Made by a program: the position numbers and the translations under genes. The notes below the pieces were generated by a model, which worked only from the letters and a program-made list of their open reading frames with translations, ran no database searches and was not told the origin of the DNA. Below, in pieces: positions 43,637-51,385 of a DNA stretch of 64,000 nt. Within the stretch, counting starts at the first letter, position 1. Each line of letters begins with the position of its first letter. Origin of the DNA: Flavobacteriales bacterium UBA7612 (GTDB taxonomy: Bacteria > Bacteroidota > Bacteroidia > Flavobacteriales > Weeksellaceae); assembly GCA_002484335.1 (NCBI GenBank), contig DLJQ01000005.1, positions 722 to 64,721 on the forward strand, written 5' to 3'.

Positions 43637-44401
43637 TTACTTAGAGATTACAGCGATTACAGAAATAATTACACCAGCTACAGAAATTAATAATGAGTAA
43701 TTAGGTGTGAATTTAGAAGAAGAAACTTTAGCTCCATTTGGTTCAACATATACAACATCATTTTGTGCAAGATAGTAAACAGGTGAATTTAAAATATCTT
43801 TAGAGGTTAAATCAACTGTATATGTTTTCTTTTCACCATTTTGTTCACGGATAACCATAATATTTTTTCGAACACCATATACAGTTAGATCTCCTGCCAT
43901 ACCTAAAGCTTCAAGAATAGTAATTCGATCATTTGGAATAGAAAAATAGCCTGGATTTTTAACTTCTCCTAAAACACTTATCTTAAAATTAGTATAGTTA
44001 ATATTTACTCCAGGGTTTGTAATATACTTAGATAATTCTTCTTTTAACTTATTTTCAGCTTCTGATCTAGTTAATCCTCCTAATTTAACTAAACCAAGGA
44101 CAGGGTAATTAATAAAACCATTTTCATCAACGGTATATGTTTTGACATATGGATTACTATTGATATTTGATGACCCTGCTTGATAAATACTTTGTTGATT
44201 AAAAGGATCTGTAGCTCTAACATCAGCAGCAGAAACACTAATAGCTAAGCGATCTGAAGATTGTATTTTAGGAATAAATTCTTCAAATTTGGTTGTTGAT
44301 CCTTGATTTCCTTGGAAATAAATCATTTCTTTTTTAGATGCACAAGAAGAAACAATGAATATAATAAGAACAATTAAAAATTTAGAGATGCTATTTTTCA
44401 T
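43637..44401 (-). CDS. wza: Wza-type polysaccharide export lipoprotein
   Basis: 254 residues. The signal peptide ends at Cys20 (FIVSSC), so it is a lipoprotein. A poly-export domain follows (IPKIQSSDRLAISVSA...), then a SLBB domain near 150-200 (ISVLGEVKNPGYFSIPNDRITILEALGMAGDLT), and a C-terminal hydrophobic stretch at about 236-253. It forms the outer-membrane exit for the polymer. Its start overlaps the dehydratase gene by 4 bases, and wzc follows after 1 base, so they form one operon. Confidence 0.92.
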   Translation of the reverse strand: MKNSISKFLIVLIIFIVSSCASKKEMIYFQGNQGSTTKFEEFIPKIQSSDRLAISVSAADVRATDPFNQQSIYQAGSSNINSNPYVKTYTVDENGFINYPVLGLVKLGGLTRSEAENKLKEELSKYITNPGVNINYTNFKISVLGEVKNPGYFSIPNDRITILEALGMAGDLTVYGVRKNIMVIREQNGEKKTYTVDLTSKDILNSPVYYLAQNDVVYVEPNGAKVSSSKFTPNYSLLISVAGVIISVIAVISK

Positions 44402-46329
44402 AAACTATTTTTATCAAGTTTTTCAAATTCAGAATTTTGAGATTTAAATTCAGGTACAATTTGTTTTATTTTAGAGACTAATTCAATTGCATTTTCACTT
44501 TTATCAGATAAAGATATATTACAAAGCTCTTCAATTAGAATTTTGTTTTCATCACACTTTTCAGTGTTAACTTTAGCTATCATTATTTTTTCATGATGAG
44601 TTTTTATTGTATTTTCATCATTTGCCAATAATTCTTCATATATCTTTTCTCCAGGACGTAAGCCAATTACTTTGATATCGATATCTTCAGGATATTTAAA
44701 TCCGCTTAATCGAATCATTTTTTTTGCTAAATCAAATATTTTAATTGATTTACCCATATCAAAAACAAATATTTCTCCTCCTTTCCCCATGATACCTGCT
44801 TCTAAAACTAGATTACAAGCCTCGGGAATCGTCATGAAATATCTAGTAATATTAGTATCAGTTACGGTAAGAGGTCCTCCATTTTCTAATTGTTTTTTGA
44901 ATAAAGGGATAACCGAACCATTAGATCCTAATACATTTCCAAATCGAGTAACTATATAATTTGTAGTAGAATTTCTATTAATACAATTCACATAAATTTC
45001 AGCAACACGTTTTGTTGCTCCCATAACATTTGTTGGATTAACAGCCTTATCTGTTGATACCATAACAAATTTTTCTGCATTGAATTCGTTAGCTAAATCA
45101 GCTATAATTTTAGTTCCTTGAATATTTGTATTTATAGCTTCATAAGGAAAACTCTCCATTAAAGGGACGTGTTTATAAGCTGCAGCATGAAAAATTAAAT
45201 GAGGATTATATTCTTCAAATAAACGAGACATTCTTATTCTATCCCTTACACTTCCTACAATATAAAAAATATTATTTTGTTTAATTTCAGAAACAATGTA
45301 CTTTAAAGATTGTTGAACATCATACAAAGCAGATTCAGCTTGATCAATTAAAATTAAGCGATCAAAATCCATTGTAGCTATTTGTCTAGAAATTTCACTA
45401 CCAATAGAACCTGCAGCACCAGTAACAAAAACAACTTTATTTTTTATATTCTCATTTAGAATAGGATTATTTAATTCAATAGATTCTCTACCTAATAAAT
45501 CTTCAATTTTTAACTGTTTGATTTGATTTGGTTTATATGTTCCATTTATCCATTTAGAAATTGGGGGAATAATTTTTATTTCTACTGGTAGTTTTTCTAT
45601 TGATTGAGATAGTTCAATTAGTTCAGAATTAGTGGCATTTTGTATCGATATAATAATTTGAGAAACCCCATTTTGATGAATATATTCATCAGTTATTTCA
45701 TCAACAGAAAATACTTTTACTCCATCTATTCGTTTTCCTTTTTTTGTTGGGTTATCATCTATAAAACCAATAACTCTATAAATTTGTTGAGTTTCATTTT
45801 GCAAAATATCTCTTGTAATGTAACCAGAATCTCCAGCACCATAAATTAGAACACGATCAACTTTTTTATTTTTGCTAAAAAAATATCTGTAGAATAATTT
45901 ATAGTAAACTCTAGAGTTTACCATAATTATACTTGTTATTAGAAGGTGAACAAAAATAATAGAATAAGACATTCTAAAAATCATAATTATTGTTCTATTG
46001 TCAGAAAAATAGTTTGATAAAAATGTTCTAAAAATAAAAGCAATACTGAATAATATAATATAAGCAAAGAAATTTGATGTAAAAACATTCTGGGTATCTT
46101 TTAATCCTGTTTTTTTAACCACTCCTTTATATGTCTTAAAGTATATAAAGGATAAATAGTATACAATAACTACTAGAGGTATTTGATACAGTAAATTTTC
46201 TATACTAAATATATTTAGAAAACTATTCAAAATAAAGTTACTAAGTATGTAACTTATCAATACAATTTCAATGTCTATTAACAATACTAACCAACGAGGT
46301 ATATTGAATTGTTTACTAAATGGTTTCAA
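44398..46329 (-). CDS. Membrane-bound UDP-sugar 4,6-dehydratase (WbpM/FlaA1/PglF type)
   Basis: 643 residues. About four to five N-terminal membrane segments, a CoA-binding-like Rossmann part (VLIYGAGDSGYITRDIL), and a second SDR domain with VFVTGAAGSIGSEISRQI near 287-304. The catalytic motif STDKAVNPTNVMGATKR keeps Lys and has Met in place of the SDR tyrosine, as in the WbpM group. It converts UDP-GlcNAc to UDP-2-acetamido-2,6-dideoxy-4-ketohexose. First gene of the minus-strand operon; a 433-base A/T-rich upstream region precedes it. Confidence 0.92.
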   Translation of the reverse strand: MKPFSKQFNIPRWLVLLIDIEIVLISYILSNFILNSFLNIFSIENLLYQIPLVVIVYYLSFIYFKTYKGVVKKTGLKDTQNVFTSNFFAYIILFSIAFIFRTFLSNYFSDNRTIIMIFRMSYSIIFVHLLITSIIMVNSRVYYKLFYRYFFSKNKKVDRVLIYGAGDSGYITRDILQNETQQIYRVIGFIDDNPTKKGKRIDGVKVFSVDEITDEYIHQNGVSQIIISIQNATNSELIELSQSIEKLPVEIKIIPPISKWINGTYKPNQIKQLKIEDLLGRESIELNNPILNENIKNKVVFVTGAAGSIGSEISRQIATMDFDRLILIDQAESALYDVQQSLKYIVSEIKQNNIFYIVGSVRDRIRMSRLFEEYNPHLIFHAAAYKHVPLMESFPYEAINTNIQGTKIIADLANEFNAEKFVMVSTDKAVNPTNVMGATKRVAEIYVNCINRNSTTNYIVTRFGNVLGSNGSVIPLFKKQLENGGPLTVTDTNITRYFMTIPEACNLVLEAGIMGKGGEIFVFDMGKSIKIFDLAKKMIRLSGFKYPEDIDIKVIGLRPGEKIYEELLANDENTIKTHHEKIMIAKVNTEKCDENKILIEELCNISLSDKSENAIELVSKIKQIVPEFKSQNSEFEKLDKNSL

Positions 46330-46365
46330 AAATTACAGTAATTAAATTAAAAAAATAGGACAATA

Positions 46366-46392
46366 AAAAAGTATAAATTTGATATACTTTTT
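46366..46392 (-). promoter_or_regulatory. A/T-rich hairpin in the leader of the export operon
   Basis: AAAAAGTATA (46366-46375) pairs with TATACTTTTT (46383-46392) around a 7-base loop, 36 bases before the dehydratase ATG. On the minus strand the right-hand T-run could act as a weak terminator, so it might be an attenuator. The stem has just two G-C pairs. Confidence 0.35.
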
Positions 46393-46731
46393 CTTTTAAA
46401 ATTCTTAACGTAGAAATATTATTATTATTATTCATTTATTTTATTAATTCTAGTATTAATCGATGTTTTAACATATTTTATGTTTATCAATATTACGTAA
46501 AAGTAAATTAAAAATAATTAATTATTAATTGGTTAATTAAGGTTTTAGATAGAATTAAGTGATTAATTTAAATTTAAACTTTTTTATATGACTTCAATAA
46601 ATATTTACATATAATATTATCAATTGGCTATATATGTAGATATTTTTTTATTATTCTTATTTTTAATTTTTTAAATTAAAAATAATTATGAATTATACAT
46701 CATATTTCTTTATTATTTTATTCATTTAAAT

Positions 46732-46739
46732 TACTTTTG
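46732..46739 (+). promoter_or_regulatory. Probable -7 element of prs
   Basis: TACTTTTG fits TAnnTTTG and would set the transcription start about 17 bases before the ATG at 46763. No TTG lies at the -33 distance, so the call is moderate. Confidence 0.45.
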
Positions 46740-46762
46740 CAAAAACATTTCCCAAACACACA

Positions 46763-47698
46763 ATGGAACAAACAGCATTTCTTTTTTCAACTAGAGGATC
46801 ACTAGATTTAGCATCAAAAATTTCAGATTATTACGGTCAAGAATTAGGTAAATCAAAAATTGTAGAATTCAGTGACGGTGAATTTGTACCTGCTTTTGAG
46901 CAACCAATTAGAGGAGCAAGAGTTTTCTTAATTGGCTCTACAATGCAACCAACAGATAACTTAATGGAATTACTTTTAATGTGTGATGCAGCAAAACGAG
47001 CATCAGCAAAAAGTATAACTGTCGTTATTCCTTATTTTGGTTTTGCTAGACAAGATCGTAAAGATGCACCTCGTGTACCAATTGGAGCAAAATTAGTAGC
47101 AAAAATGTTAATGACTGCAGGGGCAACTCGTGTAATGACAATGGATTTACATGCAGATCAAATTCAAGGTTTTTTCGAAGTGCCTGTTGATCATTTATTT
47201 GCTTCAACAATTTTTGTTGATTATATAAATGGTTTAGGTTTAGATAATATTTGTATTGCATCACCAGATATGGGAGGAGCTAAAAGAGCAAATACTTATG
47301 CTAAACATTTAAATGCAGATATTGTTATTTGTCATAAAGAACGTAAGATAGCAAACCAAGTAGATAGCATGATGCTAATTGGTGAAGTAGAAGGAAAAAA
47401 TGTAATTTTAGTTGATGATATGATTGATACAGCAGGAACTTTAGCTAAAGCTGCAGAATTGATTATGGAAAAAGGAGCAAAATCTGTAAGAGCTATTGCT
47501 ACTCACGGAGTCTTATCTGGACCTGCATATGAGCGATTAGAGAATTCTAAATTAACGGAAATTGCTATAACTGATAGTATTCCATTAAAAAATAATTCCA
47601 CAACTAAAATAAAAGTGTTATCTTGCGCTCCGCTTTTTGCTGATGTTATGCATTTAGTACATAGTAATAAATCTATTAGTCAACGTTTTGTTATCTAG
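46763..47698 (+). CDS. prs: Ribose-phosphate pyrophosphokinase
   Basis: Makes PRPP from ribose 5-phosphate and ATP for nucleotide, histidine and tryptophan synthesis. 311 residues. FSDGEFVPAF binds ribose phosphate, VVIPYFGFARQDRKD is the ATP-binding loop, and NVILVDDMIDTAGTLAKAAEL is the PRPP-binding motif. It lies 44 bases upstream of rplY; this pair is common in bacteria. Confidence 0.97.
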   Translation: MEQTAFLFSTRGSLDLASKISDYYGQELGKSKIVEFSDGEFVPAFEQPIRGARVFLIGSTMQPTDNLMELLLMCDAAKRASAKSITVVIPYFGFARQDRKDAPRVPIGAKLVAKMLMTAGATRVMTMDLHADQIQGFFEVPVDHLFASTIFVDYINGLGLDNICIASPDMGGAKRANTYAKHLNADIVICHKERKIANQVDSMMLIGEVEGKNVILVDDMIDTAGTLAKAAELIMEKGAKSVRAIATHGVLSGPAYERLENSKLTEIAITDSIPLKNNSTTKIKVLSCAPLFADVMHLVHSNKSISQRFVI

Positions 47699-47742
47699 TT
47701 ATTTATCACTAAAAAGTTAAAAATATTTTTATTTAATATATT

Positions 47743-48327
47743 ATGAAGTCAATTACAATTCAAGGTCAAAAAAGAGAAGACTTAGGTAAAGTGGCAACAC
47801 GTAACCTACGTAATGCTGAGCAAGTACCTTGTGTGGTTTATGGTTCTAGTGAGCCTATCCACTTTTCAGCTGATGAAAAAGCTTTTAAAGGATTAGTTTA
47901 TACTCCAGAAGCTCATACAGTTTCTATCGAGTTAAATGATGGAACTAAAATCCAAGCGATTTTACAAGATATCCAATTTCACCCAGTAACTGATAAAATC
48001 TTACACGTAGATTTCTATCAATTACAAGATGATAAATTAGTAACAATGGAAGTTCCTGTTCGTTTAGTTGGTCGTGCTCGTGGTTTAGTTGCCGGAGGGG
48101 TTTTACGTTTCAACATGCGTAAATTAAAAGTTCGTGCTATTCCAGCTAATTTACCAGATGAAATCGAAATCGATATTACACCAATGAGAATTGGACACAA
48201 AATGTATGTTGAATCATTGAAAAATGATAATTATACTTTTGCTCATCCAGATAATGCAGTTGTAGTTGCTATACGTACTTCTCGTAATGCAGTTAAAGAT
48301 GCTGATCAAGATGATGATGAAGATTAA
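47743..48327 (+). CDS. rplY: Large ribosomal subunit protein bL25 (Ctc form)
   Basis: 194 residues: an N-terminal L25 domain binding 5S rRNA (MKSITIQGQKREDLGKVATRNLRN, then VPCVVYG) and a C-terminal TL5/Ctc domain. The tail is acidic (DADQDDDED). FHPVTDKILHVDFYQL and VPVRLVGRARGLVAGG are typical. It is encoded after prs and ends with a hairpin terminator. Confidence 0.96.
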   Translation: MKSITIQGQKREDLGKVATRNLRNAEQVPCVVYGSSEPIHFSADEKAFKGLVYTPEAHTVSIELNDGTKIQAILQDIQFHPVTDKILHVDFYQLQDDKLVTMEVPVRLVGRARGLVAGGVLRFNMRKLKVRAIPANLPDEIEIDITPMRIGHKMYVESLKNDNYTFAHPDNAVVVAIRTSRNAVKDADQDDDED

Positions 48328-48350
48328 TAAATAATCTTTTATATAAATTA

Positions 48351-48384
48351 AAAAAGTCACTCAAATTTTGAGTGACTTTTATTT
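48351..48384 (+). terminator. Rho-independent terminator after rplY
   Basis: AAAGTCACTCAAA and TTGAGTGACTTTT form a stem of at least 11 base pairs, followed by a T-rich run. Confidence 0.85.
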
Positions 48385-48405
48385 TAAAATTTAACAAAGA
48401 TAATT

Positions 48406-48436
48406 TTGTCCGATTTAAATTTTATTTCTACATTTG
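48406..48436 (+). promoter_or_regulatory. Bacteroidota-type promoter of the Rrf2 gene
   Basis: TTG at 48406-48408, a 20-base spacer, TACATTTG at 48429-48436. Transcription would start near 48442, with a leader of about 28 bases. Confidence 0.6.
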
Positions 48437-48469
48437 TCATATAATTATTAAAAATTATAAAATAAATTG

Positions 48470-48904
48470 ATGTTTTCAAAAGCGTGTGAATATGGTATAA
48501 AAGCTTCTGTTTTTATTGCAAAAGAATCTGTTTCAGGTAATCGTGTAAATTTAAAACAAATTGCTAATTCTATTAATTCACCAGAAGCATTTACAGCGAA
48601 AATATTACAACAATTAGTGAAAGCTAAAGTTATAACATCTGTTAAAGGTAAATTTGGTGGTTTCGAAATGGATCGAAATCATTTGCAAGACATAAAATTG
48701 GTTACAATTATTAAAGCAATAGATGGAGATGGTTTATATCATAGTTGTATTTTAGGACTCGTTGAGTGTGATGCAAATAAACCTTGTGCTTTGCATAGTA
48801 GAGTTTTTTCTATTCGTAAAGATTTAAGAGAAATGTTGGAAAAAACATCTATGTTTAATTTAATCGATGACATAGATAAAGGATTAGCATTTTTGAAGCA
48901 TTAA
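48470..48904 (+). CDS. Rrf2-family transcriptional regulator with three cysteines
   Basis: 144 residues from the ATG at 48470; the TTG just before it is less likely. A winged helix begins MFSKACEYGIKASVFIA, and VKGKFGGFEMDR is the wing. Cys93, Cys100 and Cys106 give C-x6-C-x5-C, the place where NsrR and IscR bind an Fe-S cluster, so it may sense nitric oxide or Fe-S status. That it represses the following hemerythrin-like gene is inference from position (60 bases). Confidence 0.9.
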   Translation: MFSKACEYGIKASVFIAKESVSGNRVNLKQIANSINSPEAFTAKILQQLVKAKVITSVKGKFGGFEMDRNHLQDIKLVTIIKAIDGDGLYHSCILGLVECDANKPCALHSRVFSIRKDLREMLEKTSMFNLIDDIDKGLAFLKH

Positions 48905-48964
48905 ATATTTTTTATTAATAATTAAGATAAAAATATCTTATTATCCGAATTAAAAATTTGAATT

Positions 48965-49462
48965 ATGAAATTTACTATTGAATTACCACAAACAAATACT
49001 TCTCAACTGAATTATTCTGTTGCAACAAATTTAAATGAAGCATGTCAAAGACATCATAAAACATTATTCTTTTGTTGGAATATTAGAACTGGAATCGATA
49101 GAGGAGTTGATATTCAAAGAATGGTAGATTATGTAAAATGGTATGGTGAGAATATTTTATTTAAAAAAATGGAAATAGAAGAAAAGTATCTTTTTACTTT
49201 ACTTGATGAAGACCATTACTTAATAAAGAGAGCTTTAAAAGAACATAGAAGAATAAAAAGATTATTTAAAATAGATCACAAAAATCCAATGAAAAGTTTA
49301 ATCTACATAGAAGAGGAATTGGATTTGCATATTAGATTCGAAGAAAAACAAATGTTTCCAGAGTTTAAGAAAAATGCGACACAAAAAAAACTAAAAATAA
49401 TAAACAACCAATTTAATACATTACTAACCAATAGTGATTGGCATGATCAATTTTGGTCATAG
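48965..49462 (+). CDS. Hemerythrin-like domain protein
   Basis: 165 residues, all helical, no signal peptide. Possible di-iron ligands: His34-His35 (CQRHHKTLFFCW), DEDHYLIKRALKEHRRI and LDLHIRFEEKQMFPEF, which gives the HxxxE hemerythrin pattern. Such proteins bind oxygen, NO or act in Fe-S repair (YtfE/ScdA). Its place directly after an Rrf2 regulator favours a nitrosative or oxidative stress role. The domain is a little divergent, so the exact function is open. Followed by two hairpins. Confidence 0.8.
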   Translation: MKFTIELPQTNTSQLNYSVATNLNEACQRHHKTLFFCWNIRTGIDRGVDIQRMVDYVKWYGENILFKKMEIEEKYLFTLLDEDHYLIKRALKEHRRIKRLFKIDHKNPMKSLIYIEEELDLHIRFEEKQMFPEFKKNATQKKLKIINNQFNTLLTNSDWHDQFWS

Positions 49463-49517
49463 CAGTTAAAAATACTTATCTTACTATAATTTATTTAGAT
49501 GATTTTGATTTTTTTGT

Positions 49518-49546
49518 AAACTCAAACTTGTGCAACTTGAGTTTTT
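49518..49546 (+). terminator. Terminator after the hemerythrin-like gene
   Basis: AAACTCAA and TTGAGTTTTT pair around an 11-base loop and end in a T-run. Confidence 0.6.
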
Positions 49547-49551
49547 ATTAA

Positions 49552-49587
49552 AAATAAAAGGTTTGCTATAGCAAACCTTTTATTTTT
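49552..49587. terminator. Bidirectional terminator before the glutamine cyclotransferase gene end
   Basis: AAAATAAAAGGTTTGC and GCAAACCTTTTATTTT form a perfect dyad around TATA, giving T-runs on both strands for the two converging genes. Confidence 0.85.
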
Positions 49588-49591
49588 TTAA

Positions 49592-50647
49592 TTATTTCTT
49601 AATTTTTATTTCAAATATTTTGTCCCAAAGTTTTCCAGTAACTAACATATTACCATTTTCTTTGAATGCAATTCCATTAAATTCTTGTGCTTGAGGATTC
49701 CCTTGTTTACCTTTTAAATCTCCCATATCAAATTTAGCAATTACAGCTCCTGTTTTAGGATCTATAACAACAATATTTCCATTGTCAACATTTCCATTTT
49801 TAATGTAAATATTAGAGTAGATTAAACCATCATGATATTCGATTTCATTTAAATAACTGTATGGTCTTTCACTATCAAAAGCTTGAATAGTTCTTAAATA
49901 TTTAAAATCTTTATCGTAATAATGAATTCGTTGAGAACCTTCTGTAATTGCGAATTCATTACCAATAGTAACTATTCCCCAACCTTCAATAATCTGGCTA
50001 GGCATATCAAATTTTTTAACTTGATTAAAATTTAAATCATATTTGTATATAAAACGATCTTGCCATGTTAATTGATAAATGAATCCATCCATTTCTGTAA
50101 TACCTTCTCCAAAAACATCATCTTTTATTTGATATAATTTGGTAGGCGTTGAAGCACCAAGTTTATATTCTATAAGTCTCGTTTTTCCATCTCTTAATCC
50201 TGTACCTTCGAAAATATTCCCATTTTTGTAATAAAAACCTTGGGTGAAATAATCAGGATTATGAGGATATGTTTCTACAACTTCATAATTCCAAGTAGCT
50301 GCTGGTTTATCAGCATAAACTACAAAGGTAAAGTCACGAGAATTTGTTTCTTCATCTCCTTTAAAAAATTTCAGATTAACAGTATGATTTCCTAAACCAA
50401 TAGTTTTTCCATCAATTTTAAAATTAGAAGAAACTTCTTGTTCATCAACAGAAACTACAACTTTAGTAATACCATCTAAATTAGAAATAGGAATATCAAT
50501 ATTATCACCTACTTTATATTTTTTTTGTTCTATACTAGAAACAGTTTCAGTGATAGCTGCATTGTTTTTTCCAGATGTATCTTTACAAGAAAAAAAAAGT
50601 GAACTAAGTGTTAAGCAACAAGATGCCGTGATTAGATATTTTTTCAT
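49592..50647 (-). CDS. Glutaminyl-peptide cyclotransferase lipoprotein
   Basis: 351 residues. Lipoprotein signal to Cys21 (LSSLFFSC). A beta-rich segment at about 45-115 precedes the five-bladed propeller of plant-type glutamine cyclotransferase: YPHNPDYFTQGFYY with GTGLRDGKTRL, then FGEGITEM, LTWQDRFIYKYD, EGWGIV and LNEIEYHDGLIYSNIY. It turns N-terminal glutamine of exported proteins to pyroglutamate, at the cell envelope. A TATATTTG on the minus strand at 50703-50696 may be its -7 element. Confidence 0.9.
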   Translation of the reverse strand: MKKYLITASCCLTLSSLFFSCKDTSGKNNAAITETVSSIEQKKYKVGDNIDIPISNLDGITKVVVSVDEQEVSSNFKIDGKTIGLGNHTVNLKFFKGDEETNSRDFTFVVYADKPAATWNYEVVETYPHNPDYFTQGFYYKNGNIFEGTGLRDGKTRLIEYKLGASTPTKLYQIKDDVFGEGITEMDGFIYQLTWQDRFIYKYDLNFNQVKKFDMPSQIIEGWGIVTIGNEFAITEGSQRIHYYDKDFKYLRTIQAFDSERPYSYLNEIEYHDGLIYSNIYIKNGNVDNGNIVVIDPKTGAVIAKFDMGDLKGKQGNPQAQEFNGIAFKENGNMLVTGKLWDKIFEIKIKK

Positions 50648-50736
50648 TTGATATTTTTATTTTTTTGATTTCTATTCAACAAAGAAACCTCTATACAAAT
50701 ATATTTAAATTCGATTCCAATGAAAATAAATTCAAA

Positions 50737-51285
50737 TTATTTTGTTCTTTTTGGGTTATTTTTCACAAATGCATCCCAACTAGAATAGGAGCTACTTGTT
50801 CCAGTTGTTTTTCCAGAATTTAGATAATGACATACAGCAACTGCTAAACCATCTGTAGCATCTAATCGTTTAGGAATCTCTTTTAATCCCAATAAATGTT
50901 GTAACATTCCTGCAACTTGCTCTTTAGATGCATTTCCATTACCAGTAATAGCCATTTTTATTTTTTTAGGAGCATATTCAACAACAGGAATATCTCTGTG
51001 TAGGCAAGCAGCAATACAAACACCCTGAGCTCTACCTAACTTTAGCATAGATTGTACGTTAACACCAAAGAATTGTGATTCGATTGCTAGTTCATCAGGA
51101 TTATACTGATCGATGATAGCTAATGTTTTTTCGAATATTTTTTTTAGTTTAGTTTGTTGATTTGGTAGTTTATGTAACAGTAATTCATCCAAAGTAATCA
51201 AACGAATTTTGTTATTTTTTACTTCAATTAAACCATATCCCATAACTAATGTCCCAGGATCTATACCTAAAATAATTTTTTCCAT
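50737..51285 (-). CDS. ruvC: Holliday junction resolvase RuvC
   Basis: 182 residues. IILGIDPGTLVMGYGLIE holds the first catalytic Asp, LAIESQFFGVNVQSMLKLGRAQG the Glu, and LDATDGLAVAVCHYLN the final acidic pair. It cuts Holliday junctions with RuvAB. The last 25 residues (GKTTGTSSSYSSWDAF...) are a short flexible extension. A TACCTTCG just upstream of the ATG may be a -7 element for a message with a very short leader. Confidence 0.97.
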   Translation of the reverse strand: MEKIILGIDPGTLVMGYGLIEVKNNKIRLITLDELLLHKLPNQQTKLKKIFEKTLAIIDQYNPDELAIESQFFGVNVQSMLKLGRAQGVCIAACLHRDIPVVEYAPKKIKMAITGNGNASKEQVAGMLQHLLGLKEIPKRLDATDGLAVAVCHYLNSGKTTGTSSSYSSWDAFVKNNPKRTK

Positions 51286-51330
51286 TAATGCGAAGGTATT
51301 AAGATATTCTTAGATGAAGATTTACTTTAT

Positions 51331-51363
51331 AAAAAAATCCTCATTAATTAATGAGGATTTTTT
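51331..51363 (-). terminator. Terminator after ppc
   Basis: AAAAATCCTCATTAATTAAT pairs with itself and the following GAGGATTTTTT as a palindrome of about 14 base pairs, T-rich on both strands, separating ppc from ruvC. Confidence 0.8.
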
Positions 51364-51385
51364 GTGTTATATTTTCTTAAATAGA

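Larger units (their letters stand above)
46330..46762. other. 433-base divergent intergenic region
   Basis: No gene found. It separates the minus-strand export operon from prs and is extremely A/T-rich. It holds a hairpin (46366-46392) close to the dehydratase start and a TACTTTTG element (46732-46739) before prs. The border of the polysaccharide locus lies here. Confidence 0.6.
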
